64,000 nt of DNA from a filamentous cyanobacterium CCP2 (GCA_003003615.1 PVWD01000004.1:23831-87830), one strand, 5' to 3'; positions 1 through 9,382 are shown, counted from the first letter of the stretch. Program-made: numbers and translations. The notes: generated by a model not told the origin, from the sequence alone.

Positions 1-1
1 A

Positions 2-529
2 CAATTCCGTCTAGAACGAATTCTTATTATTGTCCTAGCATCGGTTTTGCTTTTATCGACTGCTGCTTGTGGTGCCAAGTCTCCCCAATCTTCTGGAGGG
101 GGCATAAACTCTCCGAGAGTTTCTGGTGAAGGTTCTTACCGGGAGCGAGTTGGTCAACCCTCAGGGGCTAGGGAATTTAGCGATCGGGCTGATGCGAAAG
201 ACCGTCCGGACTTAAGTACGTATAATGACTATGGTCAGTATGGTTCGGGAAGCCCAAGCGGGTTGCCTCCTAAGGCAAAAGAACTTGTTAAAAATGCAGA
301 TCGGAATGCAAATCGGCAAATTAAAGATCCTGGTGATCTAGTGGAAAATATTCGTGAAGGCAAGCCGTTTGACCAGCGAGTACGTGACCTCTCCGAACAT
401 GTAGGAGATAAAGCCGAGCAGCTAGGAGAAGATATTTCCGAAGGAACTCAGAAGAATCTGAGAACTCTGCAAGATAACGCTAGAAGTGCAGGAGATACTG
501 CTCAGCGTGTCGCTGGGGATGCTAGCTGA
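2..529 (+). CDS. Lipoprotein of unknown function, 5' end outside window
   Basis: The frame stays open to the left edge, so the start codon lies outside the window; the TTG at 47 is inside the signal peptide, not a start. Visible residues form a hydrophobic stretch ending in the lipobox S-T-A-A-C followed by GAKS, so the mature protein would be lipid-anchored. The rest is hydrophilic and low in complexity: a Gly/Ser/Arg-rich part, then a charged helical C-terminal half (NADRNANRQIKDPGDL, later AEQLGEDISEGTQ) that may form amphipathic helices or a coiled coil. Family not recognised; no enzymatic motif is visible. It lies 137 bp upstream of a small membrane protein on the same strand. Confidence 0.75.
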   Translation, partial: QFRLERILIIVLASVLLLSTAACGAKSPQSSGGGINSPRVSGEGSYRERVGQPSGAREFSDRADAKDRPDLSTYNDYGQYGSGSPSGLPPKAKELVKNADRNANRQIKDPGDLVENIREGKPFDQRVRDLSEHVGDKAEQLGEDISEGTQKNLRTLQDNARSAGDTAQRVAGDAS

Positions 530-666
530 TCCTTAAACAGCAAACAGTAAAACTAGATTAGGGAATGCTTCTTTACCAAGTCAAAGTACCGTAAAGTTTT
601 ACCCTGATGTAGCTTTTCTGAAATCATCTGTTGAACTTTAAGACTAAACTCAGGAGAAATCAAATC

Positions 667-1347
667 ATGACCTACGGTGATCAGCCTTACCGCGAACCAG
701 AACGCCGAATTGTTGACCGTCCAGTTGCAGCACCTGCTGTGGTTGACTACCACGATCGAGTCCGTTGGGGCCCCATTATTGCGGGATTGTTCCTTGCAAT
801 TACCTCACAACTTGTTTTAAGTGGAATTGGAGCCGCGATCGGTTTATCAGCAATTGCCGGTGCAGATAATCCTCAGGCTGCTGCTGCCGATGCAGGAACA
901 GGAGTTGGGATCTGGTCAATTATTAGCTTATTAATTGCCCTGTTTTTGGGTGGATGGTTACTGACTCGCCTCTGTGGCCCCATGAACCGGAATACTGCCC
1001 TTTTGAATGGTACTGTTCTCTGGGCAACAACGATCGCCCTCAGTGCTTGGCTGTTGACGAGTGGTGTAGCGGGTGCGTTTGGTGTCATTGGAGCTAACTT
1101 AGGTGAGATTGTTAACCAGGCTCAAACTGGAACCGCAGGTGCCCCGGCCGAAGGAGTGACAGAAGAACAGATTCGGCAAGTGGCAGAGAATGCCGCGACT
1201 GCTGGTTGGTCGTTTGCATTTGGCTCATTACTAGGATTGATTGCCACATTGGTTGGAGCAGCCTTGGGGGCACGCACTCCACGCCAGCCAGTAGTTGCAA
1301 CTCAGCAAGTTCCTCCTGGTGATGTAGACAGACCCTACACCCGTTAG
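667..1347 (+). CDS. Small four-helix integral membrane protein
   Basis: The ATG at 667 follows an AGGAG ribosome site at about 651, so it is preferred to an upstream TTG at 631; the product has 226 residues. A polar N-terminus of about 35 residues (MTYGDQPYREPERR) precedes a glycine/alanine-rich hydrophobic core. Four probable membrane segments are visible: RWGPIIAGLFLAITSQLV, IWSIISLLIALFLGGWLL, LLNGTVLWATTIALSAWLL and WSFAFGSLLGLIATLVGAA. The C-terminus is short and polar. Glycine-zipper-like small-residue helices resemble uncharacterised membrane proteins found next to stress lipoproteins. Function unknown. A hairpin terminator follows. Confidence 0.8.
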   Translation: MTYGDQPYREPERRIVDRPVAAPAVVDYHDRVRWGPIIAGLFLAITSQLVLSGIGAAIGLSAIAGADNPQAAAADAGTGVGIWSIISLLIALFLGGWLLTRLCGPMNRNTALLNGTVLWATTIALSAWLLTSGVAGAFGVIGANLGEIVNQAQTGTAGAPAEGVTEEQIRQVAENAATAGWSFAFGSLLGLIATLVGAALGARTPRQPVVATQQVPPGDVDRPYTR

Positions 1348-1407
1348 GAAACAGGTTCAAAACGAAGCGTCGTTAAAACAACCTATCAACTCCCAATTCA
1401 TTCACCA

Positions 1408-1440
1408 CCCCCTGGCAGCTAAAGTTAGGGGGAATTTTTT
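1408..1440 (+). terminator. Rho-independent terminator after membrane protein gene
   Basis: The stem CCCCCT (1408-1413) pairs with AGGGGG (1427-1432) across a 13-nt loop and is followed by AA and a run of six T. It lies about 60 bp after the stop codon. Confidence 0.75.
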
Positions 1441-1499
1441 AGTTTAATTCAGGAGAGGTCTAGATAGCGTAGTTTAAGTCGATGCAAATTGCTGTAAGG

Positions 1500-4400
1500 T
1501 TAACGAGCAAACTGTTTAAGTTCAAGGTTTTCCTGTGGCAGAGCATCAATTGGACGACGGGGACGGCTGCGTCGAGCCAGCAGCAGATGGGCAGACGGAA
1601 TGTAAAAGAGAGCTAAAATCGTAGCACCACCCAGTCCTCCAGCGATCGCAATGGCCAGGGGTGGCCAAAATCCGGTTTCATCTAGGAGTAGGGGAATGAA
1701 ACCAACGATCGTAGTTAGGGTCGTGGCTAAAACATGGCGAGTCGATTTGAAGACGACCGCTTGAGTGGCATAAAGATCACCTTCACGGGCAAGGGGATCA
1801 TCCCGTAAAGCAGCCAGCACCACGATCGAATCATTAATGGCTAAACCGACTAGTCCCAGCGTTCCTAGAATTGCTGTGAAGCCAAACAGCGAATTGAATA
1901 GCCATAATGCTAATGCTGCTAAACCGATCGCGCAGACTGCCACCGTTGCAATCAGTCCTGCCAGTCCAAAGGAGTTGAATGAGAGAACTAAAGTCGCTGT
2001 CATTAACAGAATTAATACACCAATCGTGGAGAGCAGATTGGCGATCGCATTGCCCCTAGCATCGGCTTCTCCGCCGTATTCTAGACGGTATCCGGATGGT
2101 AAGATAAAATCATTTTCCTGAAGCTGTTGTTGGAAACGGGAAAGAACAGTATCCGGTAAAGCTCCTGCCGTAATGTAACCCTGAACAGTATTGATCCGCT
2201 GACCGTTACGACGAGAAATGGTAGAGAGATCGGGAACCAATTCTACATTAGCGATCGCATCTAACGGAATTAAATTAGAACCTGAATTTTCGTTTACTGG
2301 AACCAGATCAAGAGATTTAATATTCTCTAAATGACTGCGTTGCTGATTACTTAAACGAACCTGCACAGGAATGTTTTCGGTTCCTTCCAGGATGGAACCA
2401 CCGACTGCTCCCTCTAAGGCAGCATCAAGCTGACGGGCGATCGTGCTGTTGTCAAGTCCAGTTCGCTGTCCTTGAACTTCATCGACAGTCAGAGCCAGTT
2501 TGGGTAGGGCTTCCGTTAAGGTTGCTTGGGTATGAATGACTTGATCAACCTGGGCGAGTTCACCTCGAAGCTGATTCCCTAACTGCCGCAGTTGCTCCAT
2601 CTCTGAGCCGTAGATCCGCAGCTCGATCGGGGCATCAAAGGGTGGGCCCTGTTCAAGCTGTTTGACTAGAACTTGCGCTTGGGGAAAGGCAGCATCTAGC
2701 TCTTGCTGAAGGGTTTGAATCGTATCTCTGAGCCGTTCTGTGGAATGGAGTTGCACGATCGCCTGGGCATAGTTGGCTGCATTTTCCCGTCGTCCTGAAA
2801 CGTTGTAAAAAAAGGACGGGGCACTTTTGCCAAGGAACCAATGCACATCATCGATATCAGGATGTTGGCGAATCAGATCGCGGGCTTGTAAGACTTGGGC
2901 TTGGGTTTGGACGATCGCGGTTTGGGTCGGCAAATTAAATTCAATCTGAAACTGATCACGGTTGGTGGGCGGGAAAAATTGCTGTTCCAGTGCTCCAAAC
3001 TGCACAAAGCCGATCACAGGCAGTATGAATGATAAACCTACCCCCAACCAGGGTCGTCGAAAGGTTGCCCGCAGGCTCCAAAGGTAAGCGTTTGACAATT
3101 GAGCATTGCCAGCCCCATGATGCCACCAGCTTTGGCGAAATCGAAACGGTTCCCATTGTGCCAATCGTCCGACCAATGCCGGAATCACCGTGAGGGAAAG
3201 AAAAAGCGAACTGAGTAGCGCTAGAATTACCGTTAAACCGATCGTGCCAATGAATTCTCCCACACTTCCGGGTGATGAAGCGATCGGAATGAAGGCGAAC
3301 ACGGTGGTTAAAGTAGAAGCGACCAGGGGAACAGCTAAATGGCTCACCGTTGAACGAACTGCATCGGATGGATGGAGTCCTTGCCGCAGACTGGTTTGCA
3401 CCTCATCTACGACGACGATCGCATTATCAATTAATAACCCTAGTGCAATAATGATTCCTGTCACCGACATTTGATGGAGCGGAATCCCTAACCCCTTCAT
3501 GCAGCCAAATACCATCAAGCTTGCCAGGGGTAGGGCAGAACCCACAATGAGGGCAGACTTCCAGCCCAGCATCAGCAAAGAAATGGCGATCACGAATCCA
3601 GAACCCATCACTAAGTTAGTAATCACCCCATTCAGCCGTTGCTGCACATACTGGCTTTGATCAAGTACTTGATGCAGTCCAATCCCATCCGAAAGATCAG
3701 CTTCAAACTGGTGTAAAACTTGATGCGCCCGCTCTGCCCACAAATCAACTCGCTCCTGAGATTCCACCGTTGCAGACAGCACAACTGCTGGATATCCCTC
3801 CACGATCGCCAAACTATCCGGCGGTTCCTGCACCCCTTTCGTAACTTCTGCAATCTCTCCCAATCGGGCAACCTGTCCGTTATTGCCGACCTGAATCGGA
3901 ATTTGCCGAATCCGCTCCAAGGAATCCAGGGCACTATTAATTTCCAGCAAAAACTCACTACTAGAACTCCGCAACTGTCCTGCCGCTAATTTGGCATCAC
4001 TGTTTTGAATTTGTTGCGCTAATGCTTGAGCCGTTAAGCCCAGACGAGCCAACTCAGCAGGCGAAATTTTTACCTGAATTTCTTCCTCTGGCTCACCAAA
4101 CAACTCCAATCTGTCTGTCCCTGGAATCGATCGCAGTTCAGTTTCCAAACCTTTTGCCAATCGTCCCAGAATCGTGTAGTTCGGTGGCGTATCCAGTTCC
4201 CAGGTCAATCCCACAATTAGGGCACTAGCCGAAGTGGACTCATCCCGAAATTCTGGTTCAGAGGCTCCTGCGGGCAGTTCCGGAACCACATCACTGATTT
4301 TATTGCGAACCTTTGACCAGACCGGATCAACGTTTTGAATCGATTCCTTTAATTCCACCACTACCGAAGAAAAGCCCGAACTGGAAGTCGATCGCAGCGA

Positions 4401-4625
4401 TTCAATTTCCTCTAATTCAAACAGCTTTTGCTCCACCTTTTCCGTCACCAGGGATTCCACCCGCTCTGGGGTAGCCCCCGGAAAGAAGGTGACAACGCTG
4501 GCAAACCGTTGGGTAATTTCTGGATCTTCCATCCGGGGCAAGGTGAAAAACGCAGACAGTCCCCAAACCACAATCAGGGTGAGGGTGAGGATAAGAAGCT
4601 GGCGATTGCGATAAAAAAGATTCAT
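1500..4625 (-). CDS. RND-family efflux transporter permease (AcrB/HAE1-like)
   Basis: This inner-membrane proton/substrate antiporter works with the adaptor encoded upstream and probably a TolC-like channel encoded elsewhere. The 1041-residue length is normal for the family. Seen: an N-terminal membrane helix (LLILTLTLIVVWGLSAFF), the docking-domain signature FFPGATPERVESLVTEKVEQ, two large periplasmic loops, and the TM4 motif GLLIDNAIVVVDEV with the proton-relay Asp (Asp-Asn rather than AcrB's Asp-Asp). The TM10 equivalent reads GLAINDSIVVLAAL, so AcrB's relay lysine is replaced by Asn, as in many cyanobacterial homologues. It follows the adaptor gene after 105 bp and is presumably cotranscribed. 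The substrate cannot be read from sequence. Confidence 0.93.
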   Translation of the reverse strand: MNLFYRNRQLLILTLTLIVVWGLSAFFTLPRMEDPEITQRFASVVTFFPGATPERVESLVTEKVEQKLFELEEIESLRSTSSSGFSSVVVELKESIQNVDPVWSKVRNKISDVVPELPAGASEPEFRDESTSASALIVGLTWELDTPPNYTILGRLAKGLETELRSIPGTDRLELFGEPEEEIQVKISPAELARLGLTAQALAQQIQNSDAKLAAGQLRSSSSEFLLEINSALDSLERIRQIPIQVGNNGQVARLGEIAEVTKGVQEPPDSLAIVEGYPAVVLSATVESQERVDLWAERAHQVLHQFEADLSDGIGLHQVLDQSQYVQQRLNGVITNLVMGSGFVIAISLLMLGWKSALIVGSALPLASLMVFGCMKGLGIPLHQMSVTGIIIALGLLIDNAIVVVDEVQTSLRQGLHPSDAVRSTVSHLAVPLVASTLTTVFAFIPIASSPGSVGEFIGTIGLTVILALLSSLFLSLTVIPALVGRLAQWEPFRFRQSWWHHGAGNAQLSNAYLWSLRATFRRPWLGVGLSFILPVIGFVQFGALEQQFFPPTNRDQFQIEFNLPTQTAIVQTQAQVLQARDLIRQHPDIDDVHWFLGKSAPSFFYNVSGRRENAANYAQAIVQLHSTERLRDTIQTLQQELDAAFPQAQVLVKQLEQGPPFDAPIELRIYGSEMEQLRQLGNQLRGELAQVDQVIHTQATLTEALPKLALTVDEVQGQRTGLDNSTIARQLDAALEGAVGGSILEGTENIPVQVRLSNQQRSHLENIKSLDLVPVNENSGSNLIPLDAIANVELVPDLSTISRRNGQRINTVQGYITAGALPDTVLSRFQQQLQENDFILPSGYRLEYGGEADARGNAIANLLSTIGVLILLMTATLVLSFNSFGLAGLIATVAVCAIGLAALALWLFNSLFGFTAILGTLGLVGLAINDSIVVLAALRDDPLAREGDLYATQAVVFKSTRHVLATTLTTIVGFIPLLLDETGFWPPLAIAIAGGLGGATILALFYIPSAHLLLARRSRPRRPIDALPQENLELKQFAR

Positions 4626-4655
4626 GGCAATAAATGGTGAAGAATAACCGGTAGG

Positions 4656-4716
4656 GGCACACTGCTGTGTGTCCTTGCGATCGTTGGTTTATATGACTGG
4701 GCAGGCAAAATGCCCA
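4656..4716. repeat. Two small hairpins between pump genes
   Basis: The 105-bp gap between adaptor and permease genes holds two inverted repeats. GGCACAC (4656) pairs with GTGTGTCC (4667-4674) with one bulge, and TGGGCA (4698-4703) pairs with TGCCCA (4711-4716). This looks like a small interspersed palindromic element common in cyanobacterial intergenic DNA. There is no T-run, so it is probably not a terminator. Confidence 0.45.
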
Positions 4717-4730
4717 CCCCACAGGAGTTT

Positions 4731-6149
4731 TTAAGGGGAAACGGTGACGGTTTGACCGGAGACAATGCGGTGGGTGCCAGTGACGATCGCCCTTTCTCCG
4801 GGTTGTAGGAGTCCTCGTACGAATACGCGCTGTTCTTGCGTGGAAGAATCATCGGCTTTGGTGTGGAGCACTTCGACATCCCGCCGTGCTACGACATAAC
4901 TACCTTTGGTTTCGTCTGCATCGTTTTCATTCACCACATACACCGACCACAAGCCCCGATCGCTTGGAACCAGTGCAGTTGCCGGAAGCCAGTATCCGTC
5001 CTCAGGCTGAGTGTCTGAAATGAGAAGTTGAGCGGTTTGTCCGATCGCAACATCCGATTCAGGGCTGAACTGTAAAACGATCGTCACCGTGCGCGTATTG
5101 GTATCCAATTCTGGCAGCAGGGCTGTGATCTGAGCATCATAGGACTGATTTCCCACCTGAAGTGATTGCGGACTGCCGATTGTCAAACGATTAGACATAT
5201 CTACGGGCACGCCGATCCGGGCTTCCAGTTCTCCCCCTTCCACCAGCCGCAACACCGACTGCCCCCCACTGACCACCACGCCTTCATCCACTAACCGTTG
5301 GCTCACTCTGCCGCTAAAGGGCGATCGCAACACGCTTTTTTCTAACTCAATCTCGATCGCCTGGAGGCTGGCATCTAACTGTCTCACGGTTGCCTGCTGA
5401 GACATCACCTGTTCCTGCCGCGTTCCGGCTAATAACTCATCCAACTGGCTCTGCGCCTGGTTCAGCCGATTTTGTAAGGAACCCAGGTTAAAGGTTTGCT
5501 GATCCAGATCTTCACGGGCGATCGCCCCTTCCTGATACAGTCCTTCCCGGCGGGCTTTCTGCAACTGGGCGAGGGCAACCTGCTGTTCTAAATCGGCGAC
5601 GGCAGCACGGGCAGCGGCGATCGTTTCCGGACGTGCTCCGGTTTCCAATTCCTGAAGCTGTGCCAATGCCTGATCCCGTTGGGCGATTAACTGTTGCCGT
5701 TGGGCTTGTAAACTGCGGGTATCTAACCGAGCGAGGGGCTGGTTTGCTGTGACGGTATCGCCTTCTGCCAACAAAAGTTCAATCACTGTGCCAGATTGCT
5801 CAAACCCTAACTCACTGCTGCGCCGAGCGACAATTTCTCCGGTATAAGTGCGCCTTACCTCGTAGCTGCTGGCAGGCTTCAGGCGAACCGTTTCGACTGA
5901 AAGAGGTTGAACAGATTGAGTGGGTTCGGCAGCATTGCGAAAGAACTGGGTGTGGGCGATCGCAACTCCCGGTAACGCCAGCAACAGCATGATTCCCAGC
6001 CAACTCCAACGGTTGAGCCGCCATGAAGGAATAGAAGGGGGAGTTAGAGATTCGGTCTGAGTGGCTAGGTCTGCGGCTGGATGAGCGGCTGGATCAACGG
6101 ACTGCGAACTGTGAGCGAACAATTCAGACGAAACCGGATCAGAGTTCAT
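4731..6149 (-). CDS. RND efflux adaptor (HlyD/AcrA-like membrane fusion protein)
   Basis: The 472-residue protein should bridge the RND permease and an outer-membrane channel. About 48 polar residues precede one membrane anchor (WSWLGIMLLLALPGVAIAH). Then follow a lipoyl-like domain (TYTGEIVARRSSELGFEQSG, GDTVTANQPLARLDTRSL), a long alpha-helical coiled-coil hairpin at about residues 130-260 rich in Gln/Ala/Leu, the returning lipoyl half (VLRSPFSGRVSQRLVDEGVVV), a beta-barrel and a C-terminal membrane-proximal domain. It is the first gene of the pump operon. Its upstream region carries the paired palindromes also found before padR, so control by PadR or TetR is likely (inference). Confidence 0.92.
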   Translation of the reverse strand: MNSDPVSSELFAHSSQSVDPAAHPAADLATQTESLTPPSIPSWRLNRWSWLGIMLLLALPGVAIAHTQFFRNAAEPTQSVQPLSVETVRLKPASSYEVRRTYTGEIVARRSSELGFEQSGTVIELLLAEGDTVTANQPLARLDTRSLQAQRQQLIAQRDQALAQLQELETGARPETIAAARAAVADLEQQVALAQLQKARREGLYQEGAIAREDLDQQTFNLGSLQNRLNQAQSQLDELLAGTRQEQVMSQQATVRQLDASLQAIEIELEKSVLRSPFSGRVSQRLVDEGVVVSGGQSVLRLVEGGELEARIGVPVDMSNRLTIGSPQSLQVGNQSYDAQITALLPELDTNTRTVTIVLQFSPESDVAIGQTAQLLISDTQPEDGYWLPATALVPSDRGLWSVYVVNENDADETKGSYVVARRDVEVLHTKADDSSTQEQRVFVRGLLQPGERAIVTGTHRIVSGQTVTVSP

Positions 6150-6186
6150 AGCTCAATATCCATTGAGTTGATATTCAACAAAGCTG

Positions 6187-6237
6187 TATTCAACTTGTTG
6201 TGTATTGTTTCATAGCCTATACTCAACAAGTTGGATA
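6187..6237. promoter_or_regulatory. Tandem palindromic operators upstream of the RND pump operon
   Basis: Two 18-bp palindromes, TATTCAACTTGTTGTGTA (6187-6204) and TACTCAACAAGTTGGATA (6220-6237), sit 38-88 bp upstream of the adaptor start, with 33 bp between their starts (three helical turns). A degenerate related sequence lies at 6157-6179. The pair is nearly the same as that at 9332-9382 before padR, with the same spacing. Probable binding sites of the PadR or TetR regulator. Confidence 0.7.
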
Positions 6238-6294
6238 TGTCAATTCCTTGGCAAAAGTTTTCTGCTGCGGTAGCTTTTCCACCTTCCCTGTAGG

Positions 6295-6437
6295 GGTAGT
6301 GCCATTTCGTAAAGGATGAAGGAAAATTCGGTGCAGCGATTTGCAGCAACCGTAGCGCAGGCATCTTGTCTGCATGGGCTAGCCGTCGAGACAACTACCC
6401 TACGATTTTTCTCTACCCTTTACGGAATCGCACTACC
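6295..6437. repeat. MITE-like inverted-repeat element
   Basis: The 21-bp ends at 6295-6315 and 6417-6437 are inverted copies matching at 19 of 21 positions (the left end begins GGTAGTGCC and the right ends GCACTACC). The 143-bp unit also has an internal hairpin, GCAGGCA/TGTCTGC, at about 6358-6374. No meaningful reading frame. The rest of the 6150-6537 gap holds the operators and promoter of the pump operon. Confidence 0.55.
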
Positions 6438-6537
6438 GAAACCCGACACAGCAAGTAGATGTTGGGCAGGACTCATCCCGATCGACAACAATCCAGCAGG
6501 GATATGGCATACTATGTCCCTACGTCTGGGAAATGCG

Positions 6538-7932
6538 TTAACTGGAACTTGATATAAGTGCGGCTGTATGGGGGCCACGAGTTACCTCAATTTTGAAGCC
6601 CGTGCGCTCTAGTCTGGGTTCACTGCCAGCAATAACATTCCAGAATTCAACGGCACCTGTACGCGGAGATGGCTCACGATAGTTGTAAATCAGCACTGCC
6701 AGAGATTGCCCCACTTCATCAAAAACAGCATCTTCTGGCAATAAACCCTCAAACCCATACTCTTCTAGCGTTGTGAGTTGTCCTGAATCCGGATTCAGCC
6801 GCAACAGCGACAGAGAACTATGGGACTTACCCCGCCAAGCAGGTAAAAAATTGGGGAGGTAAGTGCGCCGCAAATTCACTGTAACCACCAAAGAATCATC
6901 TGGGCTAAGGGCAAATCCTTCTGGGCCCAGCCCTACTTCTGCCCTTGAAACAATCTCAGGCTGCCCACCTGAAGCGATCGCCCCCTCAAACCGAATCGAG
7001 ATCATTTCACCTTTGGGATTCATCAAATAGTTTAATTGCCGAATATTTCCCCATGTCCGCCACTTCAGGTCAGGAATCAGGTAAAACCGCCCATCAGACG
7101 TAAAGTTTCCTGCACTGAGCCAATTTCCCACCTCGATCGGTTCACCATAGGGGGTGAGGGTGATGTTTGATGGAGCATTAAACGACACTTCGTAGAACGC
7201 CACACTGCGATTGTTCAAATTCAGGGCAAGAAAGCGTCCCGATGGATGCCAACTGATCGAATTCACCTGAGTGGGTTGCCCCGCCGCATCCGTGATGGCA
7301 AAGGACTGCGGTTCACCCAAATTGCCCTCCGAGTCAAGCGGGATCATCACCAGTTCTCGACCCACTTCATCAATGTCGATCGCCAGCAAGTTTCCCTCTG
7401 GACTGATAGCAATCTGTTCTGGATTGCGACCGATCGCCAGCGTTTCAGTGACGACGGTTTGCGGTTGAGCCACATCGACTACCGTTAGCAGCGATCCGGG
7501 CGGCATCTCTTCAATATTGTCATATGCCTCCACGTCATCCGGTGGTCTGCTCCGCACCTCCACAACATAGGCTTTAGAACCATCGGGCGAAGTTGCAATA
7601 ATCTGTGGCCAGGACATAACCGAGTTAGAAACCTGAACTTGATTTAGCGTGTAATTGCCATTTGACAGGGGTAAATCAATCACACTCAACGCATCCTCAA
7701 CTCCCGGAACACGATCTAAAACACCATCCGCATAGGCAGTTGCCACCATATCTGCATCAGATGCCACCAGCAGCTTTTGTCCTGAGAACGGAGAAGTCAG
7801 AGGGTTTTGGGCAATCGGAGCGATCGCAACCGGATCAATCAATTGCAGCAATCCATAGAAAATCACTCCTAGCACGATGCCCAAAATTCCCCAACCGATC
7901 CGCTTAGACCACTTTGATTTGAATCGTTTCAT
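6538..7932 (-). CDS. Membrane-anchored beta-propeller protein (YncE/lactonase-like repeats)
   Basis: Residues 1-12 are basic and are followed by one hydrophobic segment (IGWGILGIVLGVIFYGLL), an uncleaved anchor or signal. The exported remainder of about 430 residues shows propeller-type repeats: MSWPQIIATSPDGSKAYVVE, RNPEQIAISPEGNLLAID, VNSISWHPSGRFLALN and LGPEGFALSPDDSLVVTVN, each with the S/H-P-(D/E/S)-G turn typical of YVTN/WD-like blades. About seven blades are plausible. No catalytic residues could be assigned; a scaffold, binding or lactonase-like role is possible. It stands alone, about 390 bp from the pump operon and about 670 bp from tetR on the same strand. Confidence 0.75.
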   Translation of the reverse strand: MKRFKSKWSKRIGWGILGIVLGVIFYGLLQLIDPVAIAPIAQNPLTSPFSGQKLLVASDADMVATAYADGVLDRVPGVEDALSVIDLPLSNGNYTLNQVQVSNSVMSWPQIIATSPDGSKAYVVEVRSRPPDDVEAYDNIEEMPPGSLLTVVDVAQPQTVVTETLAIGRNPEQIAISPEGNLLAIDIDEVGRELVMIPLDSEGNLGEPQSFAITDAAGQPTQVNSISWHPSGRFLALNLNNRSVAFYEVSFNAPSNITLTPYGEPIEVGNWLSAGNFTSDGRFYLIPDLKWRTWGNIRQLNYLMNPKGEMISIRFEGAIASGGQPEIVSRAEVGLGPEGFALSPDDSLVVTVNLRRTYLPNFLPAWRGKSHSSLSLLRLNPDSGQLTTLEEYGFEGLLPEDAVFDEVGQSLAVLIYNYREPSPRTGAVEFWNVIAGSEPRLERTGFKIEVTRGPHTAALISSSS

Positions 7933-8601
7933 GGTTATTCTTCAACTCTGGACTGAACAACGATTCCGTCGAGACAGGGTAAGCATAGCTAAATCCTGCG
8001 CCTCCGATGGATGCAGGTGAATGGAACAGCTTGATTCAATACCATGAGCCAATTGCCAAACGATATGCAGGTGATGGAATTTCGCTAACGGAATGAACTT
8101 TCATTCTGTAGAAAATGTAAGAAAAACTTTAAGGAGTGTCAAGTCAACGCAACACATTGAGAGCGGTTTAGTGAATTCACAGGTAGAAGCTGAAACCGTT
8201 GTTTTACATAACTTATAGCCTCATGCGCCTATGACCCATGATTGCAGCTTCTGTTATTTAGATAAATAAAATTCATCTGGATTTTATTTGTGTTAAGGCA
8301 AATTTATAGATCGATCGTTCCAGCCTAGAGCGAATTTGCAAGCTTACCAGTACTGCTTGCCTGTTTTGTGAATAATTATTCAGGTAGTTCGCCCTGGTTG
8401 ATTTTGGAGGTTAAGTTGAGCAATGTTAAACGTCAAAAAGCTAAGTAACCGATTGATGGAATTTGAAAGTTAAATTTGGTCATTGCGATCGGGCGATCGT
8501 CCCCTTTTAACTGCCATGATTCCTGGTACAAGGTGTGAAACCTATCTAATTAAATTAAACTAAGCTGCATTCAATTTGGTTTATTGTAAATGCTTAATTG
8601 A
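7933..8601. other. Long AT-rich intergenic region without a gene
   Basis: This gap of about 670 bp between the propeller gene and tetR contains no convincing reading frame. A perfect 12-bp palindrome, GAATAATTATTC, lies at 8370-8381. The propeller promoter should lie near its right-hand side of 7933-8100, but no clear hexamers stand out. Nothing else is supported. Confidence 0.5.
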
Positions 8602-9192
8602 TTAATAACGAACTGCTTCCCAACAGGCTCGCTCAGTCTGAGCAATCACTTCTGGATCAAGTTCAAAATGCCCGCGATAGCTGACTTTAACAATGCCAGT
8701 AAACATTCCCCAAACGATCGCAATTAGAAGCTTAGGCGGCATGGGTTTCGTAATTTGTTGTTGATTGGTTTTTTCAAAAAAGCTGCATCCAGGTTCCCAA
8801 AGTTTTGCCGCAACTGCTTGGCTAGATTCATCTAAATAAGACACATGATCATGAAATTCTAGAAACTGAAACGCCAGCGGATTTTCAATGGCAAAATTGA
8901 TCAATCTTTGCCAGAAAACATGAAATTGTTGACGTGCAGGTAAATCCTCAGGAAAGTCTTTAACTAAGGTTTCATATAACAGCAACTTAGCGCGTTGATA
9001 CACTGCATTGGCTAACGCTTCTTTACTGTCAAAGTAACGATAGATCGTGCCTGCTCCCACATTTGCCCGCTCTGCAACAAGCGGCATCGGAGTGCCATGA
9101 AACCCAAACTCGGCAAACAACTCCAGCGCAGCCTGTAAAATCACTTCACGCTTATCCGTGCGATCGCTTGTTGATCGAGCAGGTTTTGTCAT
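8602..9192 (-). CDS. TetR/AcrR-family transcriptional regulator
   Basis: The 196-residue length is typical. The N-terminal helix-turn-helix is visible at about residues 14-60: REVILQAALELFAEFGFHG, MPLVAERANVGAGTIYRYF, DSKEALANAVYQ. The C-terminal ligand-binding helices are divergent, as usual, so the inducer is unknown. The gene is divergent from padR, with 222 bp between the starts, and that gap contains two palindromes shared with the RND pump promoter. TetR proteins commonly repress nearby efflux pumps, so it may control the pump, padR or both (inference). Confidence 0.9.
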   Translation of the reverse strand: MTKPARSTSDRTDKREVILQAALELFAEFGFHGTPMPLVAERANVGAGTIYRYFDSKEALANAVYQRAKLLLYETLVKDFPEDLPARQQFHVFWQRLINFAIENPLAFQFLEFHDHVSYLDESSQAVAAKLWEPGCSFFEKTNQQQITKPMPPKLLIAIVWGMFTGIVKVSYRGHFELDPEVIAQTERACWEAVRY

Positions 9193-9331
9193 GATACTTA
9201 GGGCTTCGTTATCGTTGGTGTTGAATCAGAGGTTGTTTGAACCGATCGTTTGAAATTTCCCTCAAATTTTCCTCAGTATACGGTGTCAGCCTGGAGATTA
9301 AGCTTCACCACCGTTCGGCGATTCGTTTTCA

Positions 9332-9382
9332 TATTCAACTTGTTGGATATGGTGCCATACTCTATACTCAACTTATTGGATA
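9332..9382. promoter_or_regulatory. Tandem palindromic operators between tetR and padR
   Basis: TATTCAACTTGTTGGATA (9332-9349) and TACTCAACTTATTGGATA (9365-9382) are 18-bp palindromes whose starts are 33 bp apart, ending about 32 bp before the padR ATG. They match the pair at 6187-6237 in sequence, order and spacing. Likely operators of PadR (autoregulation) or of the divergent TetR. Confidence 0.7.

Noticed and set aside
553..753. Minus-strand 66-codon frame before the small membrane protein gene
   Set aside because: It overlaps the supported start and ribosome site of the plus-strand gene and has no recognisable feature.
8370..8381. Perfect palindrome GAATAATTATTC as a regulator site
   Set aside because: A short AT-rich palindrome is expected by chance; it has no second copy near the other promoters.
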